NCBI GenBank assembly: GCA_009377475.1
Contig: WHTY01000018.1
Span: 1-63,537 of the forward strand
Direction: 5' to 3'
Length of the DNA: 63,537 bases
DNA from: Actinophytocola sp.
GTDB lineage: Bacteria; Actinomycetota; Actinomycetes; Mycobacteriales; Pseudonocardiaceae
The notes under the pieces are model-generated. The model was not told the origin of the DNA and did no database searches. It was given only the letters and a program-made list of their open reading frames with translations. Numbering within the stretch: the first letter of the stretch is position 1; every line of letters starts with the position of its first letter. The translations under genes were made by a program, and so were the position numbers. Positions 44,820-53,589 of the stretch are shown here, one piece after another.

Positions 44820-45488
44820 TCAGGCCTGCGCCCACGCCGCCGCCAGCACCACGAGCACGATGGCCGCGACGACGGAGAGCGTGGCGACCCACGGCAACAC
44901 CCGAGCTGTCACCGGCTTCGTGAGCGCCATCGGCTCTGACATCGGCGCCGGTGAACCGGCCACCCGAGTCGTGGGCGGAGCCAACTCGCGGAGCGCCACG
45001 CCGTAGCCGCAGTTGTTGACCAGGACGGCGAGGTTGACGAACAGCGCGGGGATACCCCACCAGCCGAGCGTCAACGTCCGTGCCTGCACGTCTCGCCAGA
45101 TCGCGGTGCCGCAGTTCTTGCAGAGCGTCGCGGCGTAACGGTCCGTGCTGTGGAGGATGACCAGCGCGGTGAGCGACCGGATGTCGATCCAGACCGCCGG
45201 GTGATGTCCGCAGATCTCACATCCCCGTGGGCGAGACGGCCGTGCGGCGCGGTGATCGTCGGTCGGCTCGCCCCGGTTCGCGGTCGGCACGGTGTCGCTT
45301 CGCAACGCGCGCCACGCTTCGTTCAGCTCCGCCATGGCCCGCTCCGCATCGCGGCGGGCGGCATCCGACGTGGTCGCGTGCCGGTCCGGATGCAGGATCT
45401 TGGCACGCCGCTTGTACGCCGCCCGAGCTTGCTCGCGGGTGGCGGACGCGCCGATGCCCAGGACACGACGTGCGGTGCTGTCATCCAT
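44820..45488 (-). CDS. J-domain (DnaJ-like) membrane protein
   Basis: 222 residues. The N-terminal J domain contains the HPD tripeptide at residues 33-35 (KILHPDRH), needed to stimulate DnaK. It continues with a Cys-rich middle (CEICGHHPAVW and CKNCGTAI, possible zinc site) and two hydrophobic stretches (GWWGIPALFVNLAVLVNN; VLPWVATLSVVAAIVLVVLAA at the C-terminus). A GTG 9 bp upstream is an alternative start. The client or partner is unknown. Confidence 0.75.
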   Translation of the reverse strand: MDDSTARRVLGIGASATREQARAAYKRRAKILHPDRHATTSDAARRDAERAMAELNEAWRALRSDTVPTANRGEPTDDHRAARPSRPRGCEICGHHPAVWIDIRSLTALVILHSTDRYAATLCKNCGTAIWRDVQARTLTLGWWGIPALFVNLAVLVNNCGYGVALRELAPPTTRVAGSPAPMSEPMALTKPVTARVLPWVATLSVVAAIVLVVLAAAWAQA

Positions 45489-45572
45489 ACCGGACACCGG
45501 CCATCCGGCGTCGGGGCCACCCTCGCTGACGGTTGCCTACCCGCATACGTCGAGTATCGCGCCTGCGCGATG

Positions 45573-45655
45573 TTGATCAGCCTTACTCCCTCTGTGACGG
45601 ACTTCTGCCCGCTTTGCCGGGTTTCGTTCGTCACTCGCGGAGCAAGGCTGATCAA
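45573..45655. repeat. TTGATCA-ended palindromic element, copy 2
   Basis: Arms 45573-45599 and 45629-45655 match at 22 of 27 positions and start TTGATCAGCCTT. The centre carries CCCG-CTTTGC-CGGG (45608-45621). It ends 40 bp before the NUDIX start codon. Confidence 0.75.
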
Positions 45656-45695
45656 ATGCGCGTCGGCGGGAACGACGTGCGGCAGACTGCGGGCC

Positions 45696-46160
45696 ATGGC
45701 AGGCAAGCGCAGCGCGGGACTCCTCGTGTACCGGAGGCACGCGGGAACCGAGGTGCTGCTCGGTCACATGGGCGGGCCGTTCTGGGCGCGACGCGACGCC
45801 GGGGCGTGGTCGATCCCGAAAGGCGAGTACGACGACGTCGAGGAACCGCGCGCGGCCGCGTTCCGCGAGTTCCGCGAGGAGCTGGGCATCGATCCGCCGG
45901 ATGGCGAGCTGATCGCGCTCGGCGACGTCCGGCAGTCCGGCGGCAAGGTGGTGACGGCGTGGGCGGTCGAAGGCGACGTCGACCCGGACGCCGTCCAGCC
46001 GGGCACGTTCGAGATGGAGTGGCCACGCGGCTCGGGAAGTATGCGGGAGTTCCCCGAAGTCGACCGAGTGGCGTGGTTCGGACTCGACGAGGCAACGGAC
46101 AAGATCCTCGCGGGCCAACGCGAGTTGCTGCAGCGGCTCCGCGACCAGTTCGAGGCTTAG
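45696..46160 (+). CDS. NUDIX hydrolase
   Basis: 154 residues. A complete NUDIX box GEYDDVEEPRAAAF-REFREELG (about residues 43-64) binds Mg and hydrolyses a nucleoside diphosphate linked to X. It begins MAGKRSAGLLVYRRHAG; this form, with GGPFWARRDAGAWSIPKGEY, is common as a single-domain NUDIX in Actinobacteria. The substrate is not predictable. Bracketed by two copies of the TTGATCA palindromic element. Confidence 0.88.
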   Translation: MAGKRSAGLLVYRRHAGTEVLLGHMGGPFWARRDAGAWSIPKGEYDDVEEPRAAAFREFREELGIDPPDGELIALGDVRQSGGKVVTAWAVEGDVDPDAVQPGTFEMEWPRGSGSMREFPEVDRVAWFGLDEATDKILAGQRELLQRLRDQFEA

Positions 46161-46209
46161 GAACGCCGTCGCTGGTTCCCGCGCGGAAACCAGCCCGGAA
46201 GCTCCCGCT

Positions 46210-46295
46210 GTTGATCAACTACCCGCGCGCTGTGACCATCTGGCGTCCGCTTTGCCCGGGCTTCGGTGGTCACAGCCCGCAGGAAGTAGATCAAC
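46210..46295. repeat. TTGATCA-ended palindromic element, copy 3
   Basis: Arms 46210-46238 and 46267-46295 match at 25 of 29 positions; the inner end reads GCTGTGACCA and TGGTCACAGC. The centre has CCG-CTTTGCC-CGG (46247-46259), homologous to copy 2 and in the same orientation. It starts 49 bp after the NUDIX stop and ends 41 bp before the tRNA gene. Confidence 0.75.
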
Positions 46296-46335
46296 TCACC
46301 GACGTCGGCAAGGGCCCCTGACGGCTGAACTCGGT

Positions 46336-46406
46336 GGGCGCAGCTGGGTTCGAACCAGCGACCCCTTGCTTGTAAGGCAAGTGCTCTTCCGCTGAGCTAT
46401 GCGCCC
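46336..46406 (-). tRNA. tRNA-Val (anticodon UAC)
   Basis: Folds as a cloverleaf: acceptor GGGCGCA/TGCGCCC, D stem GCTC/GAGC with loop AGCGGAA, anticodon stem CTTGC/GCAAG with loop CTTACAA (anticodon TAC), T stem GCTGG/CCAGC with TTCGAAC loop. 71 nt, CCA not encoded, followed by ACC on the transcript strand. This reads GUA valine codons. Confidence 0.95.
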
Positions 46407-46511
46407 GATCGGGCCCGCCGCGACAGCCACAGCAGCGGGCACCGCATTACATCATGCCGCAGCGACACCGACCGCACGTCGTGGGACCGCTACTGACATC
46501 ATGCCGTGCCG

Positions 46512-46973
46512 TCAGGACAGCCCGGCAACGGCCTTCTTCCACGCCTCCTGGTCCCGTGCTTCGCCGGGCTGGTTGACCTCGGCGTAGCGGACGACGCCGT
46601 CGGTGTCGATCAGGAAGGTGCCGCGCACGGCGAGCCCAGCCTTCTCGTTGAACACCCCGTACGCCTGCGCGATCTCCCCGTGCGGCCAGAAGTCCGACAG
46701 CAGCGGGAACTGGTAGCCCTGCTGGTCGGCCCACGCCTTGAGCGAGAACGGGGTGTCCACCGAGACGCCGAGCACCTGCACACCGCTGCCGACGTAGTCG
46801 TCGAACTCGTCGCGGAGCTGGCACAGCTCGCCCTGGCAGATCCCGCTGAACGCGAACGGGTAGAACACCAGCAGCACCGGCTTGTCGCCTCGGAAGTCCG
46901 ACAGCGTGACGGGCTGCTTGTTGTAGTCGTTGAGCGTGAAATCGGGCGCCTGCGAACCAACCTCGACCGCCAT
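46512..46973 (-). CDS. ahpE: AhpE-like one-Cys peroxiredoxin
   Basis: 153-residue thiol peroxidase. The peroxidatic Cys46 is in FAFSGICQGEL, very close to M. tuberculosis AhpE, and LLSDFWPHGEIAQAYGVFNE is another close match. A second Cys at 51 is present. It would reduce peroxides and peroxynitrite in the cytosol. The start at 46973 was preferred to upstream ATGs because of the AGAGG spacing. Order ahpE, DUF3052, aceE is conserved with M. tuberculosis. Confidence 0.88.
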   Translation of the reverse strand: MAVEVGSQAPDFTLNDYNKQPVTLSDFRGDKPVLLVFYPFAFSGICQGELCQLRDEFDDYVGSGVQVLGVSVDTPFSLKAWADQQGYQFPLLSDFWPHGEIAQAYGVFNEKAGLAVRGTFLIDTDGVVRYAEVNQPGEARDQEAWKKAVAGLS

Positions 46974-47043
46974 CGGCGACATCCTCTCGAACACCTCGGG
47001 TGTGTACGTCCAGTAGCCACACCCTAGCGGTCGGGAGTATCGC

Positions 47044-47466
47044 TCATCGTTTCGCCTTTTTCGGCGACACCAGCCGCGAGCCCATCCAGGCCTCCCCGAC
47101 GCTGACGTTCGACGTCTGCGACAGCCCCACCGTTGGCACCGCCTCGGCGAGCTCGGCTGGCTCGACGTGACCTTGCCTGCCCGTCTTCGGCGTCAGCACC
47201 CAGATCGCACCGTCCTCGTCGAGCGACACCCGCGCGTCGACGAGCGCGTCCCCGAGGTCGCCATCGCCGTCGCGCCACCACAGCAGCACGACGTCCACCA
47301 CTTCCTGGGCTTCCTCGTCGAGCAGCTCATCACCCGTGAGCTCCTCGATCGCGGCTCGAACATCGTCGTCGACGTCCTCATCCCAGCCGATTTCCTGGAC
47401 CACCATGTCCGGCTTGATGCCGAGCCTTTCGGCGACGCTGTCCGCAGCGTCTCCAGAGGCGACCAC
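47044..47466 (-). CDS. DUF3052 family protein
   Basis: 140 residues, mostly acidic, of unknown function. GIKPDMVVQEIGWDEDVDDDV (residues about 17-37) and the later WVLTPKTGRQGHVEPAEL are family hallmarks. It is an orthologue of the small gene between ahpE and aceE in mycobacteria. The GTG at 47466 follows GGAGGA; a longer in-frame start lies at 47508. Divergent from aceE. Its partner is unknown. Confidence 0.82.
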   Translation of the reverse strand: MVASGDAADSVAERLGIKPDMVVQEIGWDEDVDDDVRAAIEELTGDELLDEEAQEVVDVVLLWWRDGDGDLGDALVDARVSLDEDGAIWVLTPKTGRQGHVEPAELAEAVPTVGLSQTSNVSVGEAWMGSRLVSPKKAKR

Positions 47467-47571
47467 GACCGCTGTTCCTCCATTCTCCCGCGCGCTGCTT
47501 CTCAGCACGTCAGTGACACATCTTCATGCGCTAGCGAACACGGCAACGGCGTCACATGCAAGCGGCAACGC

Positions 47572-47601
47572 CCGACTTGACTCCTTACACGATCAAGTCG
47601 G
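47572..47601. promoter_or_regulatory. Inverted repeat in the aceE upstream region
   Basis: CCGACTTGA (47572-47580) and TCAAGTCGG (47593-47601) are perfect 9-base arms with a 12-base spacer. They lie in the 324-bp gap between the divergent DUF3052 and aceE genes, which otherwise holds two direct CTAGTAAC repeats 40 bp apart (47649 and 47689). A candidate operator; the binding protein is unknown. Confidence 0.35.
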
Positions 47602-47790
47602 CACGAATCAGGTGGGGCACCCGGAGTGAGACACAGTCCTCGTACTGGCTAGTAACAGTGACGTGGACAACGAAACAAGCCAGGATGACTAGTAACCCGC
47701 GCGCGCGTGCCCGAACCGCGACAAGGCAGGGCGCGGAGCACAATAAGAGTGTATGACCACGATCACAGCTACCCCAGGCTAGGAGATCCC

Positions 47791-50580
47791 TTGCCCCAGC
47801 ACAGTTCGAACGGCAACGGTGCCCCGGCTGGTCACGCCAGCCCGTCGCGCGTACACGTCATCCGCGACGGCCTTGCCGCCCACCTGCCCGACATCGACAC
47901 CGAGGAGACATCGGAGTGGCTCGACTCGTTCGACGAGGCGCTCGCACGGGGCGGTCAGCAGCGCGCCCGCTACCTGATGCTGCGCCTGCTGGAACGGGCA
48001 AGGGAACGCAACGTCGGCGTGCCGCCGCTGACCGAGACCGACTACGTCAACACCATCCCCACCGAGAACGAACCCTGGTTCCCCGGTGACGAGGAGATCG
48101 AGCGCCGCTACCGCGCCTTCATCCGGTGGAACGCGGCGATCATGGTGCACCGGGCGCAGCGCCCCGGCGTCGCCGTCGGCGGGCACATCTCCACCTACGC
48201 CTCGTCGGCCGCGCTCTACGAGGTGGGTTTCAACCACTTCTTCCGGGGCAAGGACCACTCCGGCGGTGGCGACCAGATCTTCATCCAGGGCCACGCCTCC
48301 CCCGGCATCTACGCCCGCGCCTACCTCGAGGGCAGGCTCACCGAGTCGCAGCTCGACGGCTTCCGCCAGGAGTACTCGCACGCCGGTGAGGGCGGCGGGC
48401 TGCCGTCGTACCCGCACCCCCGGCTGATGCCGGACTTCTGGGAGTACCCCACGGTGTCGATGGGCATCGGCCCGATGAACGCGATCTTCCAGGCGCGGTT
48501 CAACCGCTACATGCAGGCGCGCGGCATCGCCGACACCTCCGACCAGCACGTCTGGGCATTCCTCGGCGACGGCGAGATGGACGAGCCCGAGTCGCGCGGC
48601 CTGATCCACATCGCCGCCGGTGAGGGCCTCGACAACCTCACCTTCGTGATCAACTGCAACCTGCAGCGCCTCGACGGCCCCGTCCGGGGCAACGGCAAGA
48701 TCATCCAGGAGCTTGAGGCGTACTTCCGGGGCGCTGGCTGGAACGTCATCAAGGTGATCTGGGGCCGCGAGTGGGACTCGCTGCTGCACGCCGACCGCGA
48801 CGGCGCGCTGATCAACCTGATGAACACCACGCCGGACGGTGACTTCCAGACGTACAAGGCCAACGACGGCGCCTACGTCCGGGAGCACTTCTTCGGCCGC
48901 GATCCGCGCGCCAAGGAGCTGGTCAGGGACCTCTCCGACGCCGACATCTGGAACCTCAAGCGTGGCGGGCACGACTACCGCAAGGTATATGCCGCCTACA
49001 AGGCCGCGCTGGAGCACCACGGCCAGCCGACGGTGATCCTGGCGCACACCATCAAGGGCTACGGCCTCGGCGCGTCGTTCGAGGGCCGCAACGCCACGCA
49101 CCAGATGAAAAAGCTCACGCTGGACGACCTCAAGCTGTTCCGGGACGCCCAGCGCGTCCCGATCAGTGACGAGCAGCTCGAGGCGGATCCGACGCTGCCG
49201 CCGTACTACCACCCCGGCGAGAGCTCGCCGGAGATCGAGTACATGATGGGCCGCCGCAAGACGCTCGGCGGGTTCCTTCCTGAGCGGCGCACCCAGTCGA
49301 AACCGCTCGTCCTGCCAGGCGACAAGGTCTACGACGCCATCCGCAAGGGCTCTGGCAAGCAGGAGGTCGCCACCACGATGGCGTTCGTCAGGCTGGTGCG
49401 CGAGCTCGCCAAGGACGACGGCGTCGGCGGCAGGCTGGTGCCGATCATCCCGGACGAGGCGCGCACGTTCGGCCTCGACTCGATGTTCCCGACCGCCAAG
49501 ATCTACAACCCGCACGGGCAGAACTACACCAGCGTCGACGCCCAGCTGATGCTCGCCTACAAGGAGAGCGAGCAGGGCCAGCTGCTGCACGAGGGCATCA
49601 ACGAAGCAGGCTCGGTCGCCTCGTTCACCGCTGCCGGCACCTCGTACGCCACGCAGGGCGAGCCGATGATCCCGATCTACATCTTCTACTCGATGTTCGG
49701 GTTCCAGCGCACCGGCGACTTCTTCTACGCCGCCGCCGACCAGATGGCGCGCGGGTTCGTCATCGGAGCGACGGCGGGTCGCACCACACTCACCGGGGAG
49801 GGCCTGCAGCACGCCGACGGTCACTCGCTGCTGCTCGCGGTCACGAACCCGGCGGTGGTGGCCTACGACGCGGCGTGGTCGTACGAGATCGCGCACATCG
49901 TGCGCGACGGGCTGCGCCGGATGTACGGCGACGACCCGGAAAACGTCATGTACTACCTGACGGTCTACAACGAGCCGTACCAGCAGCCAGGCGAGCCGGA
50001 GAACCTCGACCTGGACGGCTTGCTGCGCGGGCTGTATCGCTATCAGGAGGCCGAGCAGGGGGCTGGGCCGAAGGCGCAGATTCTGGTCTCCGGTGTGACG
50101 ATGCCCGACGCCTTACGGGCGCAGGAGATGCTGGCGGCCGACTGGGGCGTGCGCGCCGACGTCTGGTCGGCGACGTCCTGGTCCGAGCTGCGCCGGGACG
50201 CGGTCGCGGTGGACAGGGAAAACCTGCTGCACCCCGACGATGAGCCGAGGGTGCCGTTCGTGACCGAGAAGCTGCTCGACACCGAGGGCCCGATCGTCGC
50301 GGTCTCGGACTGGATGCGCGCGGTGCCGGACCAGATCCGGCCGTGGGTGCCCGGCGACATGGTCAGCCTCGGCACCGACGGGTTCGGATTCTCCGACACC
50401 CGGCCTGCCGCCCGGCGGTACTTCCTCGTCGACGCCGAGTCGATCGTGGTCGGCACGCTTGCCGCGCTGGCCCGCAAAGGCAAGGTGGAGCAGTCGGTGG
50501 TGTCCCAGGCGGCGCGCACCTACCGGCTGGACGACATCGCGGCGGCAGGACCGCAGCTCTCGGAGTCCGGCGACGCCTGA
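47791..50580 (+). CDS. aceE: Pyruvate dehydrogenase E1 component, homodimeric type
   Basis: 929 residues, near the usual length of about 930 in mycobacteria. Thiamine-diphosphate-dependent decarboxylation of pyruvate. Visible are [12 protein letters not shown] (near 255) with a downstream NCN giving the GDG-N cofactor motif, [21 protein letters not shown] near 130, and a C-terminal region [17 protein letters not shown] near 855. TTG start at 47791 chosen because AGGAG lies five bases upstream; an in-frame GTG exists at 47749. Divergent from DUF3052. Downstream partners of E1 are not in the window. Confidence 0.95.
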   Translation: MPQHSSNGNGAPAGHASPSRVHVIRDGLAAHLPDIDTEETSEWLDSFDEALARGGQQRARYLMLRLLERARERNVGVPPLTETDYVNTIPTENEPWFPGDEEIERRYRAFIRWNAAIMVHRAQRPGVAVGGHISTYASSAALYEVGFNHFFRGKDHSGGGDQIFIQGHASPGIYARAYLEGRLTESQLDGFRQEYSHAGEGGGLPSYPHPRLMPDFWEYPTVSMGIGPMNAIFQARFNRYMQARGIADTSDQHVWAFLGDGEMDEPESRGLIHIAAGEGLDNLTFVINCNLQRLDGPVRGNGKIIQELEAYFRGAGWNVIKVIWGREWDSLLHADRDGALINLMNTTPDGDFQTYKANDGAYVREHFFGRDPRAKELVRDLSDADIWNLKRGGHDYRKVYAAYKAALEHHGQPTVILAHTIKGYGLGASFEGRNATHQMKKLTLDDLKLFRDAQRVPISDEQLEADPTLPPYYHPGESSPEIEYMMGRRKTLGGFLPERRTQSKPLVLPGDKVYDAIRKGSGKQEVATTMAFVRLVRELAKDDGVGGRLVPIIPDEARTFGLDSMFPTAKIYNPHGQNYTSVDAQLMLAYKESEQGQLLHEGINEAGSVASFTAAGTSYATQGEPMIPIYIFYSMFGFQRTGDFFYAAADQMARGFVIGATAGRTTLTGEGLQHADGHSLLLAVTNPAVVAYDAAWSYEIAHIVRDGLRRMYGDDPENVMYYLTVYNEPYQQPGEPENLDLDGLLRGLYRYQEAEQGAGPKAQILVSGVTMPDALRAQEMLAADWGVRADVWSATSWSELRRDAVAVDRENLLHPDDEPRVPFVTEKLLDTEGPIVAVSDWMRAVPDQIRPWVPGDMVSLGTDGFGFSDTRPAARRYFLVDAESIVVGTLAALARKGKVEQSVVSQAARTYRLDDIAAAGPQLSESGDA

Positions 50581-50589
50581 GCACGCGGC

Positions 50590-50626
50590 GGCCCTCCCTG
50601 GAGCGGATGTCCGCACCGGGAGGGCC
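50590..50626. terminator. Bidirectional hairpin between aceE and the fasciclin gene
   Basis: GGCCCTCCC (50590-50598) pairs with GGGAGGGCC (50618-50626), and a small GCGGA-TG-TCCGC hairpin lies within the loop. It separates converging genes 57 bp apart. No T run follows on either strand. Confidence 0.65.
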
Positions 50627-50636
50627 TCGCGCGGTG

Positions 50637-51248
50637 TCACATCTTCGGCATGAGCACGCCGTCGATGAGGTAGACGGTCGCGTTGGCGGTCTGGACGTTG
50701 CCGCAGACGACGTTGGCGCTCCCGTTGACCGTGAAGTTCTCGCCGCTGCCCGATGTGGACACGCTGCCACCCTGCAGGGTCTTGAAGTCACCCGAGGACA
50801 GGTCCGCCGGGGTGACCTCCTTGCCGACCACGTGGTAGGTCAGCACCGAGGTCAGCGTCTTCTTGTCCGACAGCACCGCGTTGAGGTCCTTCTTCGGGAT
50901 CTTGCCGAAGGCGTCGTTGATCGGTGCGAACACGGTGATGTTCTCGGCCGAGTTCAGCGTGTCGACCAGGCCTGCCTTCTTCACCGCGGTCACAAGGGTG
51001 GCCAGCTCAGGGTTGTTGGACGCGGCCGTGGCGACCGGGTCCTTGGCCATACCATCGAAGCTGCCAGCGCCGTCCTTCGGCACCGCTGAGCAGGCCGCGC
51101 CGAACTCGCCGCTCGTCGCGGCCTGGGTCTCGGCTGGGGCCGAGGTCGCGGCCTCGCTGCCGCTCTCGCCCTGCGAGCAGGCGCCGAGCAGCAGACCCGA
51201 CGCGGCGATACCCGCGATGGCACCCGCGAACTTCATCGTTGTGAACAT
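50637..51248 (-). CDS. Fasciclin (FAS1) lipoprotein, MPT83-like
   Basis: 203 residues. Signal peptide with lipobox LLLGAC near residue 24, then a Ser/Ala/Glu linker (SQGESGSEAATSAPAETQ) and one FAS1 domain of about 140 residues, including DTLNSAENITVFAPINDAFGK and TSVLTYHVVGKEVTP. It is close to mycobacterial MPT83/MPT70, which belong to the SigK regulon. It lies 47 bp downstream of the Mo-oxidoreductase gene and probably shares its SigK promoter. Extracytoplasmic, membrane-anchored; adhesion or redox-related role inferred from context. Confidence 0.87.
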   Translation of the reverse strand: MFTTMKFAGAIAGIAASGLLLGACSQGESGSEAATSAPAETQAATSGEFGAACSAVPKDGAGSFDGMAKDPVATAASNNPELATLVTAVKKAGLVDTLNSAENITVFAPINDAFGKIPKKDLNAVLSDKKTLTSVLTYHVVGKEVTPADLSSGDFKTLQGGSVSTSGSGENFTVNGSANVVCGNVQTANATVYLIDGVLMPKM

Positions 51249-51295
51249 CAGTGGTTTTCCTTTCCTACGAAACCCGACGAGCTCTCGTGCGGGTG

Positions 51296-52837
51296 CTATG
51301 GGGTGACGGTCACGGCAACGGAATGCCAACCGGACGCACCGTCGGGAAACGGCGGCGTGCGCTTGGACGTCTGCAGGTCCCCTTTGCCGTCGGCGGCCCT
51401 GACCTCGAACCGGCGGGTGCCGGGCCGAGCGGTGAAGGTCGAGCGCCACTGCCGCCACGTGTCGGCGCTGACCTGTTCGGACAGTTCGGCGTCCTGCCAT
51501 GGACCGCCGTCCATGCGGACCTGAACCGCACTGATGCCGCGATGCTGCGCCCAGGCGACACCGGCGACCGTGACGTCGCCGTGGCGCACCCGCTCGAACG
51601 GACGCGGCACGTCGATGCGCGAGGACGTCTCGACGACCCCGCGCGGATCCCATTCCCGCTGGGTCCAGTACGCCTGGACCTGGTCGAACCGGGTCGCGGT
51701 GAGCTCGACGACCCACTTGGTCGCCGAGGTGTAGCCGTAAAAACCCGGAACGATCATGCGAGCGGGAAACCCGTGGTTGACGGGCAGCGGCTCGCCATTC
51801 ATGCCGACGGTGAGCAGCGCATCCCTGCCGTCGAGCACGGCCTCCATCGGCGTGCCGATGGTCATGCCGTCCTCTGAGCGGCTCAGCAGTTGGTCGGACG
51901 TGCCGGACACGCCAGCCTCACGCAGCAGGTCGCCGAGCGGGACGCCGAGCCAGCGGGCCGTGCCGACGTAGGGGCCGCCGACCTGGTTCGACACGCACGA
52001 CAGCGTGAGGTCGCGTTCGGTCAGGCCCCGGTCGAGCAGCTCGCCGAAGGTCAGCTCGATCGGCCGCTTCACGTCGCCACCGATGCGCAGCATCCACTCC
52101 TCTGCGGGGATGGACGGCAGCGACAGCACGGTGTCGACGCGGTAGAAGTCCTTGTTCGGCGTGAAGTACGGGCTGATCCCCTGCACCTTCGTCCGGTACC
52201 CGGCTGGCAGTTGCGGGGCGGGGTCGGCGGGTTCCGGCAGGCGCACGGCGGCGCGGGACTCCGAGACGTCGCGTCCTGCGGCCCGCAACAGTCTGCCCGC
52301 CGTCGCGGCGACGGCGGCGCCCGCGACGCTGGCCACGCTTGCGATGAGCACGCCACGGCGGGAAGGGTCCGTAGCGGGTTCCTCGCCCTTCCGCCAGCAG
52401 CGAACCAGCAGGGAGAGCACGCCGAGTGCGGCCAGTGACGCCAGCGCGGACGGGATGCCATCGGCCAGGCCGGCGCTGACGCGGGTCACCGAGGCGAGCA
52501 CCCCGAGGACGCCGAAGACCAGGAAGATCACCGCACCGAGCGCGAAACGGGTCTTGGCGAGAATCCCGCCGAGCGCCGATGTCAGCACCAGCACCGCGAG
52601 CACGCCGGAGATCAGCACCAGCTTGTCCGCGGTGCCGAAGGTGCGGATCGCGAACTCCTTCACCGGAGTCGGCGCCAGGTCGATGGCGGCCGAACCGACC
52701 GAGAGCACCGGCGACGTCTCCGGACCGGTGACGGCCGCGGCCAGCTCACCGATCGCGAGGCCGGAGCCGGCGGCGATGACGCCCACGACCGCGCCGATCA
52801 GCACACGGACACCGCGCTGCCGGTTGTTGATGGTCAT
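51296..52837 (-). CDS. Membrane molybdopterin-dependent oxidoreductase (sulfite oxidase fold)
   Basis: 513 residues. About four to five N-terminal helices (residues about 10-150) precede a twin-Arg-free linker and the SUOX domain. The Moco ligand Cys is in LTLSCVSNQVGG near residue 280; later VNHGFPARMIVPGFYGY and the C-terminal Ig-like dimer domain are typical. It resembles YedY/MsrP-type and mycobacterial Mo-oxidoreductases in reducing or oxidising envelope sulfur. Start taken at 52837, because the upstream ATG at 52846 overlaps a SigK -10 element, implying a leaderless message. Confidence 0.85.
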   Translation of the reverse strand: MTINNRQRGVRVLIGAVVGVIAAGSGLAIGELAAAVTGPETSPVLSVGSAAIDLAPTPVKEFAIRTFGTADKLVLISGVLAVLVLTSALGGILAKTRFALGAVIFLVFGVLGVLASVTRVSAGLADGIPSALASLAALGVLSLLVRCWRKGEEPATDPSRRGVLIASVASVAGAAVAATAGRLLRAAGRDVSESRAAVRLPEPADPAPQLPAGYRTKVQGISPYFTPNKDFYRVDTVLSLPSIPAEEWMLRIGGDVKRPIELTFGELLDRGLTERDLTLSCVSNQVGGPYVGTARWLGVPLGDLLREAGVSGTSDQLLSRSEDGMTIGTPMEAVLDGRDALLTVGMNGEPLPVNHGFPARMIVPGFYGYTSATKWVVELTATRFDQVQAYWTQREWDPRGVVETSSRIDVPRPFERVRHGDVTVAGVAWAQHRGISAVQVRMDGGPWQDAELSEQVSADTWRQWRSTFTARPGTRRFEVRAADGKGDLQTSKRTPPFPDGASGWHSVAVTVTP

Positions 52838-52844
52838 GCCCTGC

Positions 52845-52871
52845 ATTCGGGGCGGTGATCTCGGCGGATTG
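52845..52871 (-). promoter_or_regulatory. SigK-type promoter of the Mo-oxidoreductase/fasciclin operon
   Basis: On the minus strand CAATCC (-35, 52866-52871) and CCGAAT (-10, 52845-52850) are separated by 15 bp. It matches the SigK consensus CCATCC-N16/17-CCGAAT as I recall it. The predicted start of transcription falls at the ATG at 52837. Confidence 0.75.
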
Positions 52872-52919
52872 GTCTCGACCGCGCTTCACTCGAACGTATG
52901 ATCAAATGTGGCAGCGCAC

Positions 52920-52947
52920 CAATCCAGAACGGCCCGACGCTCCGAAT
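52920..52947 (+). promoter_or_regulatory. SigK-type autoregulatory promoter of sigK
   Basis: CAATCC (52920-52925) and CCGAAT (52942-52947) with a 16-bp spacer, 36 bp before the sigK start codon. It is divergent from the oxidoreductase promoter, 48 bp away. It implies positive autoregulation. Confidence 0.78.
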
Positions 52948-52983
52948 ACGGTTCAGTCAGCTGGTCGGCGTTGAGGAGATGCG

Positions 52984-53589
52984 ATGCACGGTGCGACGTC
53001 TGAGAGCGCGAGTTCCGGTAAACCGGAACTGCGTGCCGTTGCGCAGTCAGGGCACCAGGACCTGATGGGCAGGGTGGCCCGAGGAGACGAGCATGCCTTC
53101 GCCGAGCTCTACGACATGCTCGCCGAACGGGTCTACGGTCTCGTGCTCAGGGTCATGCGGGACCCCGCCCAGTCGGAGGAGGTCACGCAGGAGGTGTTCG
53201 TCGAGCTGTGGCGCACGGCGTCCCGGTTCCGGTCGGAGCGGGGCAGTGTGACGTCCTGGGCGATGACCATCGCGCATCGCAGGGCGGTCGACCGGGTGCG
53301 CTCGGCGCAGTCGACCGTCGACCGGGAGGCCCGGATGGCGGCCAGCCAGCAGGACACGCCGTTCGACAGCGTCGCGGACGAGGTCGCGAGCAGGTTCGAG
53401 CAACGCCAGGTGCGACACTGCCTTGACACGCTCACCGAACTGCAGCGGGAGTCCGTTGGCCTTGCCTACTACCAGGGCTACACCTACGGGGAGGTCGCCA
53501 CGCTGCTCGACACCCCGCTAGGGACGATCAAGACACGCCTCCGCGACGGCCTGATCCGCCTGCGCGACTGCTTGGGGGTTGGTCGATGA
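52984..53589 (+). CDS. sigK: ECF sigma factor SigK
   Basis: 201 residues. Sigma-2 domain (about 28-98) with FAELYDMLAERVYGLVLRVM and EVTQEVFVELWRTASRF; sigma-4 domain (about 145-198) with LDTLTELQRESVGLAYYQG and the helix YGEVATLLDTPLGTIKTRLRDG. In mycobacteria SigK drives mpt70/mpt83 and a lipid-modification operon, which recur here. A GAGGAG site precedes the ATG. Overlaps rskA by ATGA. Its own promoter carries the SigK motif. Confidence 0.92.
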   Translation: MHGATSESASSGKPELRAVAQSGHQDLMGRVARGDEHAFAELYDMLAERVYGLVLRVMRDPAQSEEVTQEVFVELWRTASRFRSERGSVTSWAMTIAHRRAVDRVRSAQSTVDREARMAASQQDTPFDSVADEVASRFEQRQVRHCLDTLTELQRESVGLAYYQGYTYGEVATLLDTPLGTIKTRLRDGLIRLRDCLGVGR

